NCBI RefSeq assembly: GCF_963662885.1
Contig: NZ_OY760065.1
Location: forward strand, 196,001-260,000
From: an uncultured Pseudodesulfovibrio sp.
Lineage (GTDB): Bacteria; Desulfobacterota; Desulfovibrionia; Desulfovibrionales; Desulfovibrionaceae
Length of the DNA: 64,000 nucleotides
Reading direction: 5' to 3'
Part shown: piece by piece, positions 42,075 to 51,827 of the stretch
Layout of the letters: the number at the start of each line of letters is the position of its first letter
Position numbering within the stretch: the first letter of the stretch is position 1
The notes under the pieces: model-generated
Databases searched by the model: none
What the model was told of the DNA's origin: nothing
Seen by the model: only the letters and a program-made list of their open reading frames with translations
Program-made: the position numbers and the translations under genes

Positions 42075-43994
42075 ATGAAGATTCAAGCAAAGTTCATTTT
42101 GTCGATCATTGTTCCAGTTTTTGTGTCCGTTGTAGTAATCTCCAGCGTGGTTTCCCTGCAGGTGAGCGGCACGGTCACAGAGCAATTTGAGATGTCCTCC
42201 CAAGAGGAACTGCGCGTAGTCAACGGGTTTGTCACCCAGTTGTTGAAAGGACCGGCCGAGATCGCCCAGTATGTTGCCTCCCTGCCTGCCCTCACCGAAG
42301 GTATGGGGGAATGGACGCGCTACTTCCAACTCCCGGCTGGGGACAATCCCGTTCTGCATGACGGGATGAGTGAGAAGGAACGCTTGGCCTTTCATACTTT
42401 CGAAAAACTGATGAAGTCCCATCCGGATTTTGCGTATGTCTATGCGGGCCTTGAAGACGGCGGTTACACCCAGGCTCCCAGCGAGAACATGGGCAACAAG
42501 TTCGATCCAAGAAAGCGGCCATGGTATACACAGGGCAAGCAGTCGGCCACGGAAGTGACCCTGCTCAGTGCCTATATTACCACCAAGGGCGTACCGAATA
42601 TCGGTGTTGTGGCCAAGGCGCACGACGCCTCGGGCAAGTTGGTGGGCATCGGGGCCGTTGACATGTCTTTGGCAAAACTTACCGAGATCGCGGCCAGCAT
42701 CAAGATTGGCAAGACCGGGTATATGATTATTGTCCAGAACGATGGAACGATTCTGGCTGATCCGAGACACAAGGATTATGTTTTCAAGAAGATGGGGGAG
42801 TTGTCCGGTGCCTATGCGATCTTGAATGACACCAAGGGCGGATTGGTCGAAGACCTGGACATCGGTGGTGTCAACATGTTCGCCAGTGTGTACGTCTCGC
42901 CGGAATCTGGCTGGAAGTATGTGGCATTGATCGAGCGAAATGAAATCATGAGCGCCTCCAACTCTGCTGTTTTCAACACAGCCGTGATCGGTTTGGTCAT
43001 CGCGGCTCTGTTCGCGCTGGGCGGATGGCGGATCGCGAAGTCCATGACCGGGCCCATCATTCGAAGCGGCGATTTCACACGTCAGGTGGCCGGTGGCGAT
43101 TTGACGGCCAGCATCGTCGTTTCCGGAAAGGACGAAGTCGCGGTTTTGGCACAGGATCTCTCTGAGATGGGCAGCACGCTTCGCGGCGTGGTGTCTGACG
43201 TCCGTAGTACTGTTGATGGAGTGGCCTCCGGCGCGGTGCAGTTGTCGGCCACGGCTGAGAGCCTTTCGCAGGCAGCCACCGAGCAGGCGGCCAATGTTGA
43301 GGAAGTCGCCTCGTCCATGGAGCAGATGGTCGCCAATATCAGTCAGAATGCCGAAAATGCCCGAGAGACAGAGCACATTGCCCAAAGATCGGCAGCCGAT
43401 GCGGAACGGGGAGGCCAGTCGGTCGCCCAGACCGTGGAGGCCATGCGAGAAATAGCGGACAAGATCTCCGTCATTGAGGAGATAGCGCGTCAGACCAACC
43501 TGCTAGCCCTTAACGCGGCCATTGAAGCTGCCAGGGCAGGGGAACACGGCAAGGGGTTCGCCGTTGTTGCCGCGGAAGTCAGAAAGCTTGCCGAGCGCTC
43601 AGGCGTTGCTGCCGCGGAAATCAGCGATTTGTCGGCCACAAGCGTCCAGGTGGCTGAGGAAGCGGGCGAGATGCTGGGCAAGATGGTCCCGGACATCAAG
43701 CACACAGCGGAACTGATTCAGGAGATAACGGCCGCCAGCAACGAGCAGCAATCGGGCGCTGAAGGCGTCAACACCGCCATCCACCAACTGGACCAGGTCA
43801 TTCAGCAGATCGCCTCGGCCTCGGAAGAGATGTCGTCCACTTCGGAAGAGCTGGCCAGTCAGGCCGAGCATCTCAAGAGCACTGTGGCCTACTTCAAGAT
43901 CGACGGCGGCGGACCGGCCACTACCGCCCGTGTCACCGTGAAGAGCAAGAAGCAGGCCCTGCAATCCGGAGGCGACGGATTCGAGAGATTCTGA
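42075..43994 (+). CDS. Methyl-accepting chemotaxis protein with periplasmic Cache domain
   Basis: The 639-aa protein has TM1 at about residues 7-30, a large periplasmic region (about 35-300; RPWYTQGKQSATEVTLLSAY is typical of dCache), TM2 near 303-325, a HAMP domain and a long helical signalling domain. The hairpin tip is IARQTNLLALNAAIEAARAG, followed by HGKGFAVVAAEVRKLAERS. It should sense a small ligand, typically an amino or organic acid for this domain, and signal through CheW/CheA. ATG 42075 has RBS GGGAGGAG. It is monocistronic. Confidence 0.93.
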   Translation: MKIQAKFILSIIVPVFVSVVVISSVVSLQVSGTVTEQFEMSSQEELRVVNGFVTQLLKGPAEIAQYVASLPALTEGMGEWTRYFQLPAGDNPVLHDGMSEKERLAFHTFEKLMKSHPDFAYVYAGLEDGGYTQAPSENMGNKFDPRKRPWYTQGKQSATEVTLLSAYITTKGVPNIGVVAKAHDASGKLVGIGAVDMSLAKLTEIAASIKIGKTGYMIIVQNDGTILADPRHKDYVFKKMGELSGAYAILNDTKGGLVEDLDIGGVNMFASVYVSPESGWKYVALIERNEIMSASNSAVFNTAVIGLVIAALFALGGWRIAKSMTGPIIRSGDFTRQVAGGDLTASIVVSGKDEVAVLAQDLSEMGSTLRGVVSDVRSTVDGVASGAVQLSATAESLSQAATEQAANVEEVASSMEQMVANISQNAENARETEHIAQRSAADAERGGQSVAQTVEAMREIADKISVIEEIARQTNLLALNAAIEAARAGEHGKGFAVVAAEVRKLAERSGVAAAEISDLSATSVQVAEEAGEMLGKMVPDIKHTAELIQEITAASNEQQSGAEGVNTAIHQLDQVIQQIASASEEMSSTSEELASQAEHLKSTVAYFKIDGGGPATTARVTVKSKKQALQSGGDGFERF

Positions 43995-44017
43995 TCCCCT
44001 TTCCAACTTGCATATGG

Positions 44018-44060
44018 CAGGCCGTCCTCTAACATGAGGACGGCCTGTTTCATTTCTTTG
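44018..44060 (+). terminator. Rho-independent terminator after the chemoreceptor gene
   Basis: CAGGCCGTCCTC pairs perfectly with GAGGACGGCCTG and is followed by TTTCATTTCTTT. Confidence 0.9.
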
Positions 44061-44085
44061 GGCATGGGGTGTTTGTGTAACAACG

Positions 44086-44117
44086 AAGAAAGCCCCTGAA
44101 ATTTTCAGGGGCTTTCG
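44086..44117 (-). terminator. Terminator of tRNA-Met
   Basis: GAAAGCCCCTGAAA and its perfect complement lie ten bases beyond the tRNA 3' end; T-rich on the minus-strand exit. Confidence 0.75.
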
Positions 44118-44126
44118 TTTCATTCG

Positions 44127-44203
44127 TGGTAGCGAGGAGAGGACTTGAACCTCCGACTCTGCGGATATGAGCCGCATGCTCTAACCAACTGAGCTACCTC
44201 GCC
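44127..44203 (-). tRNA. tRNA-Met(CAT)
   Basis: Cloverleaf with acceptor GGCGAGG/CCTCGCT, anticodon stem TGCGG/CCGCA, loop CTCATAT (CAT) and encoded CCA. The paired first acceptor position and A-type D-loop suit elongator Met; a lysidine-modified Ile-tRNA (CAT) cannot be fully excluded by eye. Confidence 0.9.
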
Positions 44204-44296
44204 ACGTTTGTTCCGTCGAAGCGGTCACAGTCTATAGACCGTCTTTTTGGGCTTGGCAAGTGTAAAATGTCCGTTTGGGGCAAAAAATGGAACACA

Positions 44297-45088
44297 TTAC
44301 AAAAACAGGAGAATCAGGGCGGCCAGGATAATGCGGTATATGGCGAAGGGACGCAGGGTCAGGCGGCCCAGCAGGACGATGAACCCCTTTACGGCCAGCC
44401 ATGCCGCTATGAAGGAGACCACGAAGCCTATGAGCAGAAAGATCAGGTCGCCGCTCTCGAACAGGGCGTAGTTCTTCAGGAAGTCATAGCCGGTTGCGGC
44501 GAACATGATGGGCACGGCCGCGATGAACGAGTACTCGGCGGCCACCGTGCGTTTGGCTCCCAGGAGCATGCCGCCCATGATGGTGGATGCTGACCGGGAA
44601 AAGCCGGGCCACAGGGCCAGGCACTGGAAGAAACCGATGCCCAGGGCCGTTTTCGGGGTGATTTCGTCCAAGGTCAGAGTGGTGCTCTTTTTCTCCATGC
44701 CTTCCACCACGAAGATGAGGATGGCGCCTACGGCCAGGGCTACGGCTACCGTGGTGGGCGAAAAGAGATATTCCTTGATGTAGTGATGGGTCAGAAGGCC
44801 GAGTACCGAGGCTGGCAGGGAGGTCAGAAACAGGAGCCAAAGGCCGTATACTCCAGAAAACTTGCGGCTTTTATCCGGGAAGAGCAAGCCCACGAAACGG
44901 TCCCAGTACAGAACCACCACAGCCAGAATGGCCCCGAGCTGGATGACGATCTCAAATGTCTCTGCCTTGGGGCCAGTGAAATTCAGGAGGTGCCCGGCGA
45001 TGATCAGGTGGCCCGTGCTGGAAATGGGCAGGAATTCGGTCAGGCCTTCGACAATGCCGAGAACAATCGCAACATACCAGGGTGCCAT
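44297..45088 (-). CDS. uppP: Undecaprenyl-diphosphatase UppP (BacA)
   Basis: The 263-aa protein has about eight membrane segments with the UppP signatures EGLTEFLPISSTGHL near the N-terminus and PGFSRSASTIMGG in the second half (SRSA in place of the usual SRSG). It dephosphorylates undecaprenyl pyrophosphate to recycle the carrier for cell-wall synthesis. RBS GAGGA precedes the ATG. Confidence 0.95.
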   Translation of the reverse strand: MAPWYVAIVLGIVEGLTEFLPISSTGHLIIAGHLLNFTGPKAETFEIVIQLGAILAVVVLYWDRFVGLLFPDKSRKFSGVYGLWLLFLTSLPASVLGLLTHHYIKEYLFSPTTVAVALAVGAILIFVVEGMEKKSTTLTLDEITPKTALGIGFFQCLALWPGFSRSASTIMGGMLLGAKRTVAAEYSFIAAVPIMFAATGYDFLKNYALFESGDLIFLLIGFVVSFIAAWLAVKGFIVLLGRLTLRPFAIYRIILAALILLFL

Positions 45089-45222
45089 ATGATCCTCATG
45101 AACTGAATAGGGTTGGGAGATGCAATATGCTAGGGTCTAGACCAAGTAATGGCGTCTTGCAACCCCACGGAAGCTGGTGTACTTCCTATCGCTGGAACCA
45201 TGTTCAACTACAGGAGTAATCC

Positions 45223-45405
45223 ATGACAACCATAGTGCCTCAGAGCGAATTGACCCGCAAAGCCGTGGCCTGGATCTGCGAGGTGCGGGACAACGGCGAT
45301 CAAAGAGCGGTTGCCGTGCTCATCGAAGAGGCCGGCGTCCGTTTCAATCTCGGGCCCAAGGACATGGAGTTCCTCCTTCGTTTCTTCAAGGAAAACAAGG
45401 GCTGA
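45223..45405 (+). CDS. Small conserved-looking hypothetical protein upstream of lptF (60 aa)
   Basis: The product begins MTTIVPQSELTRKAVAWICE and is a soluble helical protein with no recognised domain. An RBS (AGGAG, six bases upstream) is good. The lptF start follows after nine bases, so the two are co-transcribed and perhaps coupled. Confidence 0.7.
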   Translation: MTTIVPQSELTRKAVAWICEVRDNGDQRAVAVLIEEAGVRFNLGPKDMEFLLRFFKENKG

Positions 45406-45414
45406 TTCCACCCT

Positions 45415-46590
45415 GTGAAACTGCTACAGCGTCAGATATTCTTTGAGCTGCTCAAGCTCTTCGGCTTGACCGTGTCCTGCCTTCTGGGTCTCATCCTGGT
45501 CGGCAGGATGTTGCAATTGCGCTCCTTGTTCCTTTCCCAGAACATCGGTGTGCTGAACATATTGCAACTGTTCTTCTTCTTGACTCCCTTTTTCCTGCTG
45601 CTGATCACGCCCATCGCCACCATGCTCAGCGTCTTTCTGACCTTCCTGCGCATGAGCACGGACAACGAGCTGGTGGCGCTCAAGGCGAGCGGAGTCAGCC
45701 TTTACCGCATGCTCCCCGCGCCCGTGCTGTTTTGCGGCCTGTGCACGCTGTTCGCCTTTTTCATCTCCTTCTGGGGGCTGGCCTGGGGCATGGATATGTT
45801 CAAGACCAAGCTCTATTACTTTGCCAAGACCAATTCCAAATTCGCCTTGCAGCCGGGTGTGTTCAACAAGGAATTTCCGGGCATTACCTTCTATGCCCAC
45901 CAGGTGGACAACGACAAGGGCGAGTTGAAGTTCGCGTTTGTCCGCGACGACTCAATCAAAGGCACTTCGGTGGTCGTGGTCGCGCCGGAAGCCGAGGTTG
46001 TCTCCAAGCCGAGGCAGGCCGAAATTCACGTGGTCTTCCATAACGGGCGCATCTTCCGCAAGAGCGGCGACGAATTGAACATTCTCAAGTTCGGCACCTA
46101 TGCCATCAGGCTCGATCTGGGCAAGCTTTTGACCGGCTTCAATTTTGTGGAGCAGAAGGCCAAGGACATGCCGTTTTCCCGCCTAATGGATATCCGTAAC
46201 GACCATAGCCTGATGCCTCACGAGAGCGATCGCTTTTTCCGCAAGGTGGATACGGAGTTCTACAAACGGCTGACTTTGCCTCTGGGCTGCTTCATCCTGG
46301 GTATGTTTGCCATTCCCATCGCTTCCGTCTTCCGGGGCTTGAAGCAGCAGTATGGCCTGCTCATGGCCATGGGGCTGTTCATGGTCTACTACACCATGTT
46401 CTCCATCGGCGTGAGCATGGGCGAATCGGGTTCGATCCCGCCCCAGTACGGCATGTGGGCTCCGGACATCCTGTTCGTGTTCGTGGCCCTTTTCGGTATG
46501 CGTTACGCCAACCTTGAGCGCACGCCATCCATTGTCCACTGGCTGATGAGCCTGCGTCTGCCGGGGCGCAAGGGGGAGGCCGGAGCATGA
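45415..46590 (+). CDS. lptF: LPS export permease LptF
   Basis: The 391-aa YjgP/YjgQ-family protein has three N-terminal membrane segments, a periplasmic jelly-roll domain (about 130-265) and three C-terminal segments. It starts at GTG with no strong RBS, likely coupled to the 60-aa gene. LptF and LptG form the membrane part of the LptB2FG transporter that extracts LPS. The end overlaps lptG by four bases (ATGA). Confidence 0.9.
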   Translation: MKLLQRQIFFELLKLFGLTVSCLLGLILVGRMLQLRSLFLSQNIGVLNILQLFFFLTPFFLLLITPIATMLSVFLTFLRMSTDNELVALKASGVSLYRMLPAPVLFCGLCTLFAFFISFWGLAWGMDMFKTKLYYFAKTNSKFALQPGVFNKEFPGITFYAHQVDNDKGELKFAFVRDDSIKGTSVVVVAPEAEVVSKPRQAEIHVVFHNGRIFRKSGDELNILKFGTYAIRLDLGKLLTGFNFVEQKAKDMPFSRLMDIRNDHSLMPHESDRFFRKVDTEFYKRLTLPLGCFILGMFAIPIASVFRGLKQQYGLLMAMGLFMVYYTMFSIGVSMGESGSIPPQYGMWAPDILFVFVALFGMRYANLERTPSIVHWLMSLRLPGRKGEAGA

Positions 46591-47720
46591 AGATCATCGG
46601 CGTCCTGAACCGGTATCTAATCCGCCAGAATCTCTATCTCATGGCTATCTGCCTGGCTGTGGGCACCAGCCTGTATCTCTTGTCGGATATTTTCGACAGG
46701 CTTGATGACTTCATCCGTGCCGGGCTGGGCGCGCAGACCATCCTGTTCTATTTCATCGTCAAGATTCCGCTCATCGTCTCACAGCTCATGCCAGCGGTTT
46801 TCCTGCTGGCCATGGTCGTTCAGCTGGGGGTGCTCAGCCGGTCGCGGGAGATGCTCGCCTTGCGTGCCGGAGGGGTGTCCTTTGCGTGGTTCATCCGATT
46901 TTTCGTGATCTACGCTTTGGTCTGGAGTCTTGGACAGTTGGTGTTCTCCCAGTTCCTGGGCGTGTTCGGCGAACAGGAAGCCAACCGTATATGGAAGGAG
47001 GACGTCAGGAAGAAGCAGCTGGACGAGTTGACTATCCATGATCTGTGGTTCCGGGATGGGCCGTTCATCGTGCTCGCCAAGACAGCCCAACCGAGCAAGA
47101 GCAGGGCGAGCGATATTACGGTCTATGAGTTCACCACGGACAATCAGGAGCTTATCCGAATCCTGAACGCCAAGAAGGCGCTCATCGATGACCATGGTTG
47201 GGGACTTCTGGACGTCCATGAGTTGGACACCCGTACGTTCATTACCGTGGATCGGCCCTCGCAGTTCCTGTCCGTTCGCCAGAACCTGAGCGCGTATGCT
47301 GCGGTGGAGCTCCAGGGGGATACGGCGCAATTGCCGCTGTTGGAACTGTCCAAGGCAATAGCGCGACTACAGGAGTCGGGGTCCAACGTGGAGATGCTGC
47401 AAACCATCTGGCACAGCAAGTTGTCCTACGCCTTCTCCATGGTGATCATGGCCCTGCTGGCCTTGAGTCTGGTGACCTTTTCAGAGAACGTCTACGCCAA
47501 TATCGGCCTCGCGCTCATACTCATATTCATACAGTATGGCACCCACGTGGTCGGGACGACCGCAGGGGAGAAGGGCGTGTTGCCGCCGATAATCGCGGCC
47601 TGGTTCGGCAACGGAATCATGGGATTCATGGCCTGTCTGCGATTGGCCTGGGTGGCCATGCCCGGATTCAGGGCGACCATCCGTACCGCGGTTCAGGGGC
47701 TGATTCCCGGCCGGGCTTAA
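46587..47720 (+). CDS. lptG: LPS export permease LptG
   Basis: This 377-aa YjgP/YjgQ-family protein has the same six-helix plus periplasmic domain layout as LptF. Assignment of F versus G is from order and N-terminal sequence (NRYLIRQNLYLMAICL). It overlaps lptF by four bases and ends directly against the convergent ysxC stop, without a terminator between them. lptA, lptB and lptC are not in the window. Confidence 0.88.
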   Translation: MKIIGVLNRYLIRQNLYLMAICLAVGTSLYLLSDIFDRLDDFIRAGLGAQTILFYFIVKIPLIVSQLMPAVFLLAMVVQLGVLSRSREMLALRAGGVSFAWFIRFFVIYALVWSLGQLVFSQFLGVFGEQEANRIWKEDVRKKQLDELTIHDLWFRDGPFIVLAKTAQPSKSRASDITVYEFTTDNQELIRILNAKKALIDDHGWGLLDVHELDTRTFITVDRPSQFLSVRQNLSAYAAVELQGDTAQLPLLELSKAIARLQESGSNVEMLQTIWHSKLSYAFSMVIMALLALSLVTFSENVYANIGLALILIFIQYGTHVVGTTAGEKGVLPPIIAAWFGNGIMGFMACLRLAWVAMPGFRATIRTAVQGLIPGRA

Positions 47721-48302
47721 TCACAACCCGGCGTGTTCGCCGAGTCTATTCCACAGTTTTTCCTCACCCTTGCCAGTCTTGCTGGAAAAGAGCACAGGCG
47801 CTTTGTCCTGCTGCAGGATGTCCTGCCACTGCTTTTGAAGCTGAGCCAGCTCTCGTTGCTTGGGCTTATCCGCCTTGGTCAGCACAGGGATGACCGGTAT
47901 ACCCAGACTGCGAACATAGGCGGTCAATTCCAGGTCGATCTTCTGCGGTGAGAGCCTGGAGTCGAGGAGCACGGCCACGGCCTTGAGGCTCTTGTTGTCC
48001 TTCATGTAGGCTTCGATGAGCTTGGCCCATTTGATCCGCTCCTGCTTGGAGCACTTGGCGTAGCCGTAGCCGGGCAGGTCCACCAGAAAATAGCCGTCCG
48101 GTTGAACGCGATAGTAGTTGAGACTACGCGTCTTGCCGGGCTTGGAGCTGATTTTGGCCAGGGACTTGCGGCCTGCCAGCCTGTTGACCAGCGACGATTT
48201 GCCCACGTTGGACCGGCCCGCCAGGGCGATCTGGGGCTCGTCAAAGTCCTCAAGCTGCTTGATTTCGTATATTGTTTTGACTAACTCGATGGTTCGGTTC
48301 AT
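47721..48302 (-). CDS. ysxC: Ribosome biogenesis GTPase YsxC/EngB
   Basis: The 193-aa product has G1 GRSNVGKSS, G3 DLPGYGYA, G4 TKAD and G5 SSKTG, the EngB pattern. It assists assembly of the large ribosomal subunit. The start at 48302 (MNRTIELVKTIYEIKQLEDF) matches the family's usual N-terminus; the frame is open further upstream but is not expected to be translated. No strong RBS. Confidence 0.92.
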   Translation of the reverse strand: MNRTIELVKTIYEIKQLEDFDEPQIALAGRSNVGKSSLVNRLAGRKSLAKISSKPGKTRSLNYYRVQPDGYFLVDLPGYGYAKCSKQERIKWAKLIEAYMKDNKSLKAVAVLLDSRLSPQKIDLELTAYVRSLGIPVIPVLTKADKPKQRELAQLQKQWQDILQQDKAPVLFSSKTGKGEEKLWNRLGEHAGL

Positions 48303-48414
48303 AAAGAGGTACCATTTTGGCAATTGGTTTTCGAACGCCCCCAATGTTCTTTTTTTCGCGGAGCGCGTCAAGGAGAGCGGGGAATACACTATCCCGCCAT
48401 ACAAGGGAAGACGC

Positions 48415-48873
48415 ATGGACAAGCTCAAAATTTTGATCATGAACGGCCCCAACCTCGGCCATATCGGTACGCGCCAGCCCGAGATCTACGGCTCAAAGAC
48501 CATGGATGATATGCCTGAGCTCCTTTCGCAGATCATGGGAGCCAAGGGGGAAGAGGTCACGCTGGAACATTTTCAGTCCAACTCCGAGGGCGCGCTCATA
48601 GACAGACTGGAGCAGGCTCGAGAACAGGGTGTGGACGGCGTGGTTTTCAATGCCGGGGCCTACACCCATACCTCACTCGCCCTGGCAGACTGCCTGGCCT
48701 GGATCGGTATTCCCTGCGTGGAAGTGCACATCAGCAACATCTGGGCGCGTACGGATCAGCCCCTGCGTCAGCAGTCATTGATGGGCGAGAGGTGCATCGG
48801 CGTGATTGCCGGATTCGGGATTCTGGGTTATGCCCTCGGTGTCCAGGCGCTGTACCAACGGCTCCGGGGCTGA
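48415..48873 (+). CDS. aroQ: 3-dehydroquinate dehydratase, type II
   Basis: The 152-aa protein has NGPNLGHIGTRQPEIYG with the catalytic Tyr and loop, FNAGAYTHTS and VEVHISNIWAR with the catalytic His. It catalyses the third step of the shikimate pathway. ATG 48415 with AAGGGA eight bases upstream fixes the start. It heads an aroQ-efp-ftsK-lolA series. Confidence 0.94.
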   Translation: MDKLKILIMNGPNLGHIGTRQPEIYGSKTMDDMPELLSQIMGAKGEEVTLEHFQSNSEGALIDRLEQAREQGVDGVVFNAGAYTHTSLALADCLAWIGIPCVEVHISNIWARTDQPLRQQSLMGERCIGVIAGFGILGYALGVQALYQRLRG

Positions 48874-48922
48874 TTAACGGAAAAATACCCGGGGAATCCC
48901 GGAAACCATTTGGAGACAATAT

Positions 48923-49480
48923 ATGATTTCAACCAAGGATTTCAGGACCGGCCTGAAGATCGAGATTGACGGCAAGCCTTTCGAAATTATTGAATTCCAG
49001 CATTTCAAGCCCGGCAAGGGCGGGGCCATGGTGCGCACCAAGCTGCGCCAGATGATGACCGGCCAGGTGCTGGACAAGACCTTCCGCTCCGGCGAAAAGG
49101 TCGACAAGCCGGACATGTCCGTCACCGAGATGCAGTACATCTTCCGTGACGGCGAGAACTTCGTGTTCATGGACCTCGAGACCTACGAGCAGATGCACGT
49201 TCCCGGTGACAACGTGGGCCCGCAGGGCGGTTTCATCAAGGAAGGCGATACCGTGAAGGTGCTGCTTTACAATGGTGAACTCATCGGCGTGGACCTGCCC
49301 GCCAACGTCAGCCTGACGGTGGCCCAGACCGATCCCGGCATCCAGGGCGACCGCGTGTCCAACGCCACCAAGCCCGCCACCATGGAAACCGGCCTGAAGG
49401 TCAACGTCCCGCTGTTCATTAACGAAGGCGACACCATCAAGGTCGATACCCGTAGCGGAGAGTATCTTGGTCGCGAATAA
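48923..49480 (+). CDS. efp: Elongation factor P
   Basis: The 185-aa length and three-domain sequence are typical. The modified Lys lies in the loop KPGKGGAMVRTK. EF-P relieves ribosome stalling at polyproline. RBS near GGAGAC. No earP/epmA-type modifying gene is in the window. Confidence 0.95.
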   Translation: MISTKDFRTGLKIEIDGKPFEIIEFQHFKPGKGGAMVRTKLRQMMTGQVLDKTFRSGEKVDKPDMSVTEMQYIFRDGENFVFMDLETYEQMHVPGDNVGPQGGFIKEGDTVKVLLYNGELIGVDLPANVSLTVAQTDPGIQGDRVSNATKPATMETGLKVNVPLFINEGDTIKVDTRSGEYLGRE

Positions 49481-49511
49481 AGCGGACTTGCAACACCTTG
49501 TGTAAATTGCG

Positions 49512-49552
49512 TAAAAAGGTCGTGGGCGGGTTGCCGCCCAGGACCTTTTTTA
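49512..49552 (+). terminator. Rho-independent terminator between efp and ftsK
   Basis: AAAAGGTC-TGGGCGG pairs with CCGCCCA-GACCTTTT (with small bulges) and is followed by six T. Confidence 0.88.
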
Positions 49553-49566
49553 TCAAGTGAGGCTTA

Positions 49567-51813
49567 ATGGCGAAACGACGGAAAACCACGGTCACTACGG
49601 AGAAGCGAAAAGGGCGCGGCAACGAGTTCATCGGGCTGTTCTTTCTTTTCCTCTCCGCGTTCCTGTTCCTCAGCATCCTTTCCTTCAGCCCAGGCGATCC
49701 GAGCTTCAACCAGGCCGTCACCGCCGGGCGCAAGGTCCAGAATGTGGTCGGTTATGCGGGCTCGTATTGCGCCGGCTTTCTGGTGGAGATGTTCGGCATG
49801 GGGGCCGTGTTCTGGCCGCTGTATTTCCTCTATCTCGGCCTGACCCGCTTCGTGTCTCGGCTGAAGCTTTCGCCTGTGCGCTGGCTGGGGATTGTCGGGC
49901 TGCTCATCGCCTTCGAGGCCTGGGCCATGCACCCGTGGTTTTTCACCGTGCCCGAGGACGCGTACGGCCTCATCGGTTCCGGTTTCTTCGGCCGGTCCAT
50001 AATCACTAAATATACCATGCCGTATCTGCGGCCTGTGGGCACATTCCTGCTCTGGTTGTTTGTGACCATAATCTCTCTGCAAGCCGTGATCGGCTTCACC
50101 TGGGAATCGGTCTGGACGCTGCTTGTTCGTTGGTGGGGGATCTACCGACAAGGCGCGGCCCTGCGTGCCGAAAAGCGGGCGGAGAAACGGGCAGAGCGTC
50201 GTGCGGCCAAAGACCAGGCCAAGGAGCAGGAGCCCGAATCCGTTGAAGAGGATATGGGGCTTCAGTTCGTTGATCTCGATGCAGGCGAGGATGATCGCCC
50301 GGCCAAGGCTCCGAAGCCGGCCAAAACTCCCAAGCCCAAACCCGCTCCGGCCAAACCGGCGCAAGCCAAGGCTCCGGCCGCTCCGGGGGGATTGCCCAGC
50401 CCGGAGTTGCTCACCGCGCCCCCTGCACAGACGACCTCTCAAACTCCGGCCGTTTTGCAGCCTCTGGCCGATCGACTGAAGGAATGCCTTAACGATTTCA
50501 ATGTGCAGGGCGAGATGCAGCGGGTTGTCCCCGGCCCGGTGGTAACCATGTTCGAGTTCAAGCCCGCACCCGGCATCAAGGTCTCCAAGATCGAAGGCCT
50601 GACCGATGACATTGCCCTGGCATTGCGCGCAGAGTCCGTGCGTATCGAGGCCCCCATCCCGGGCAAGGACAGCGTGGGCGTGGAGATCCCGAACATTGAA
50701 CGCGAAATGGTCTATCTGCGCGAGATTCTGGAATCAAAGGAATTTACCAGTTCCAAGTCACCCCTGACCCTGGCTCTGGGCAAGGACATCCAGGGAGCTA
50801 CCAAGGTGGCCGATCTGGCGCGTATGCCGCACCTCCTGGTGGCGGGTGCCACCGGCGCAGGCAAGTCCGTGGGCATCAACGGATTTTTGCTTTCACTGCT
50901 GTACAAGGCCGGCCCTGAGGACGTTAAGCTCCTGTTGGTGGACCCCAAGCGCATCGAGCTGGCACCGTACGCGGACCTTCCGCACCTGGTTCATCCCGTG
51001 GTCACGGACATGAACATGGCCAAGAGCGCCCTTGAATGGGCGGTTTTCGAGATGGACTGCCGGTACGAGAAAATGGCCCAGCTGGGCGTCCGCAACATCG
51101 AGGGGTACAACAAGAAACTCGAGGAATTCGGCAACAATGTGCCCGAAGAGTTCGAGCACATGACGCATATGCCGTACCTGGTCATCATCATTGACGAACT
51201 CGCAGACCTGATGATGACCGCGGCCAAGGATGTGGAGCAATGTATCGTTCGGCTGGCCCAGCTGGCGCGCGCGGCAGGCATCCACATGATCCTGGCCACT
51301 CAGCGGCCCAGCGTGGACGTTGTCACCGGCCTTATCAAGGCCAACTTCCCCACGCGCATCTCCTTTTTCGTCACTTCGAAGTTCGATTCCAGAACCATTC
51401 TTGACGGGGTGGGCGCGGAGCGTTTGCTGGGCAAGGGCGATATGCTCTTCAAGCCGAGCGGCGGCAAGCTCAAGCGGATGCACGGCGCGTACGTCGACGA
51501 GACGGAAATTGCGCATGTGGTCGATTTCTGGAAGGACGCCGTGCCCCAGGAATTCGATCTGGACTTCAGCGACTGGAGTCCCAACGGGAGCAGTGAAGCG
51601 GGTCCCGGCGGGGTCGGCGACTCGGGCGACCCGGTTTACGACGAAGCGGTACAGTTCGTGCTTTCACAAGGCAAGGCTTCCATTTCCCTGTTGCAACGCA
51701 GGCTGCGCATAGGATTCAACCGCGCGGCCCGCTTCATTGAGCAAATGGAAATGGACGGCATCCTCGGCCCCCAGGAGGGGAGTAAGCCTCGTAAGGTCAT
51801 CAAGCCGGAATAA
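49567..51813 (+). CDS. ftsK: DNA translocase FtsK
   Basis: The 748-aa protein has four N-terminal membrane segments (about 25-190), a Pro/Ala/Lys-rich linker (about 200-300), and a RecA-like motor with Walker A VAGATGAGKSVG and Walker B VIIIDELAD. A C-terminal gamma winged-helix (AVQFVLSQGKASISLLQRRL) reads KOPS sequences. It pumps chromosome dimers through the septum for XerCD resolution. The linker is short, as in SpoIIIE-type proteins. Confidence 0.95.
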   Translation: MAKRRKTTVTTEKRKGRGNEFIGLFFLFLSAFLFLSILSFSPGDPSFNQAVTAGRKVQNVVGYAGSYCAGFLVEMFGMGAVFWPLYFLYLGLTRFVSRLKLSPVRWLGIVGLLIAFEAWAMHPWFFTVPEDAYGLIGSGFFGRSIITKYTMPYLRPVGTFLLWLFVTIISLQAVIGFTWESVWTLLVRWWGIYRQGAALRAEKRAEKRAERRAAKDQAKEQEPESVEEDMGLQFVDLDAGEDDRPAKAPKPAKTPKPKPAPAKPAQAKAPAAPGGLPSPELLTAPPAQTTSQTPAVLQPLADRLKECLNDFNVQGEMQRVVPGPVVTMFEFKPAPGIKVSKIEGLTDDIALALRAESVRIEAPIPGKDSVGVEIPNIEREMVYLREILESKEFTSSKSPLTLALGKDIQGATKVADLARMPHLLVAGATGAGKSVGINGFLLSLLYKAGPEDVKLLLVDPKRIELAPYADLPHLVHPVVTDMNMAKSALEWAVFEMDCRYEKMAQLGVRNIEGYNKKLEEFGNNVPEEFEHMTHMPYLVIIIDELADLMMTAAKDVEQCIVRLAQLARAAGIHMILATQRPSVDVVTGLIKANFPTRISFFVTSKFDSRTILDGVGAERLLGKGDMLFKPSGGKLKRMHGAYVDETEIAHVVDFWKDAVPQEFDLDFSDWSPNGSSEAGPGGVGDSGDPVYDEAVQFVLSQGKASISLLQRRLRIGFNRAARFIEQMEMDGILGPQEGSKPRKVIKPE

Positions 51814-51827
51814 TTGGAGTAAGCAAT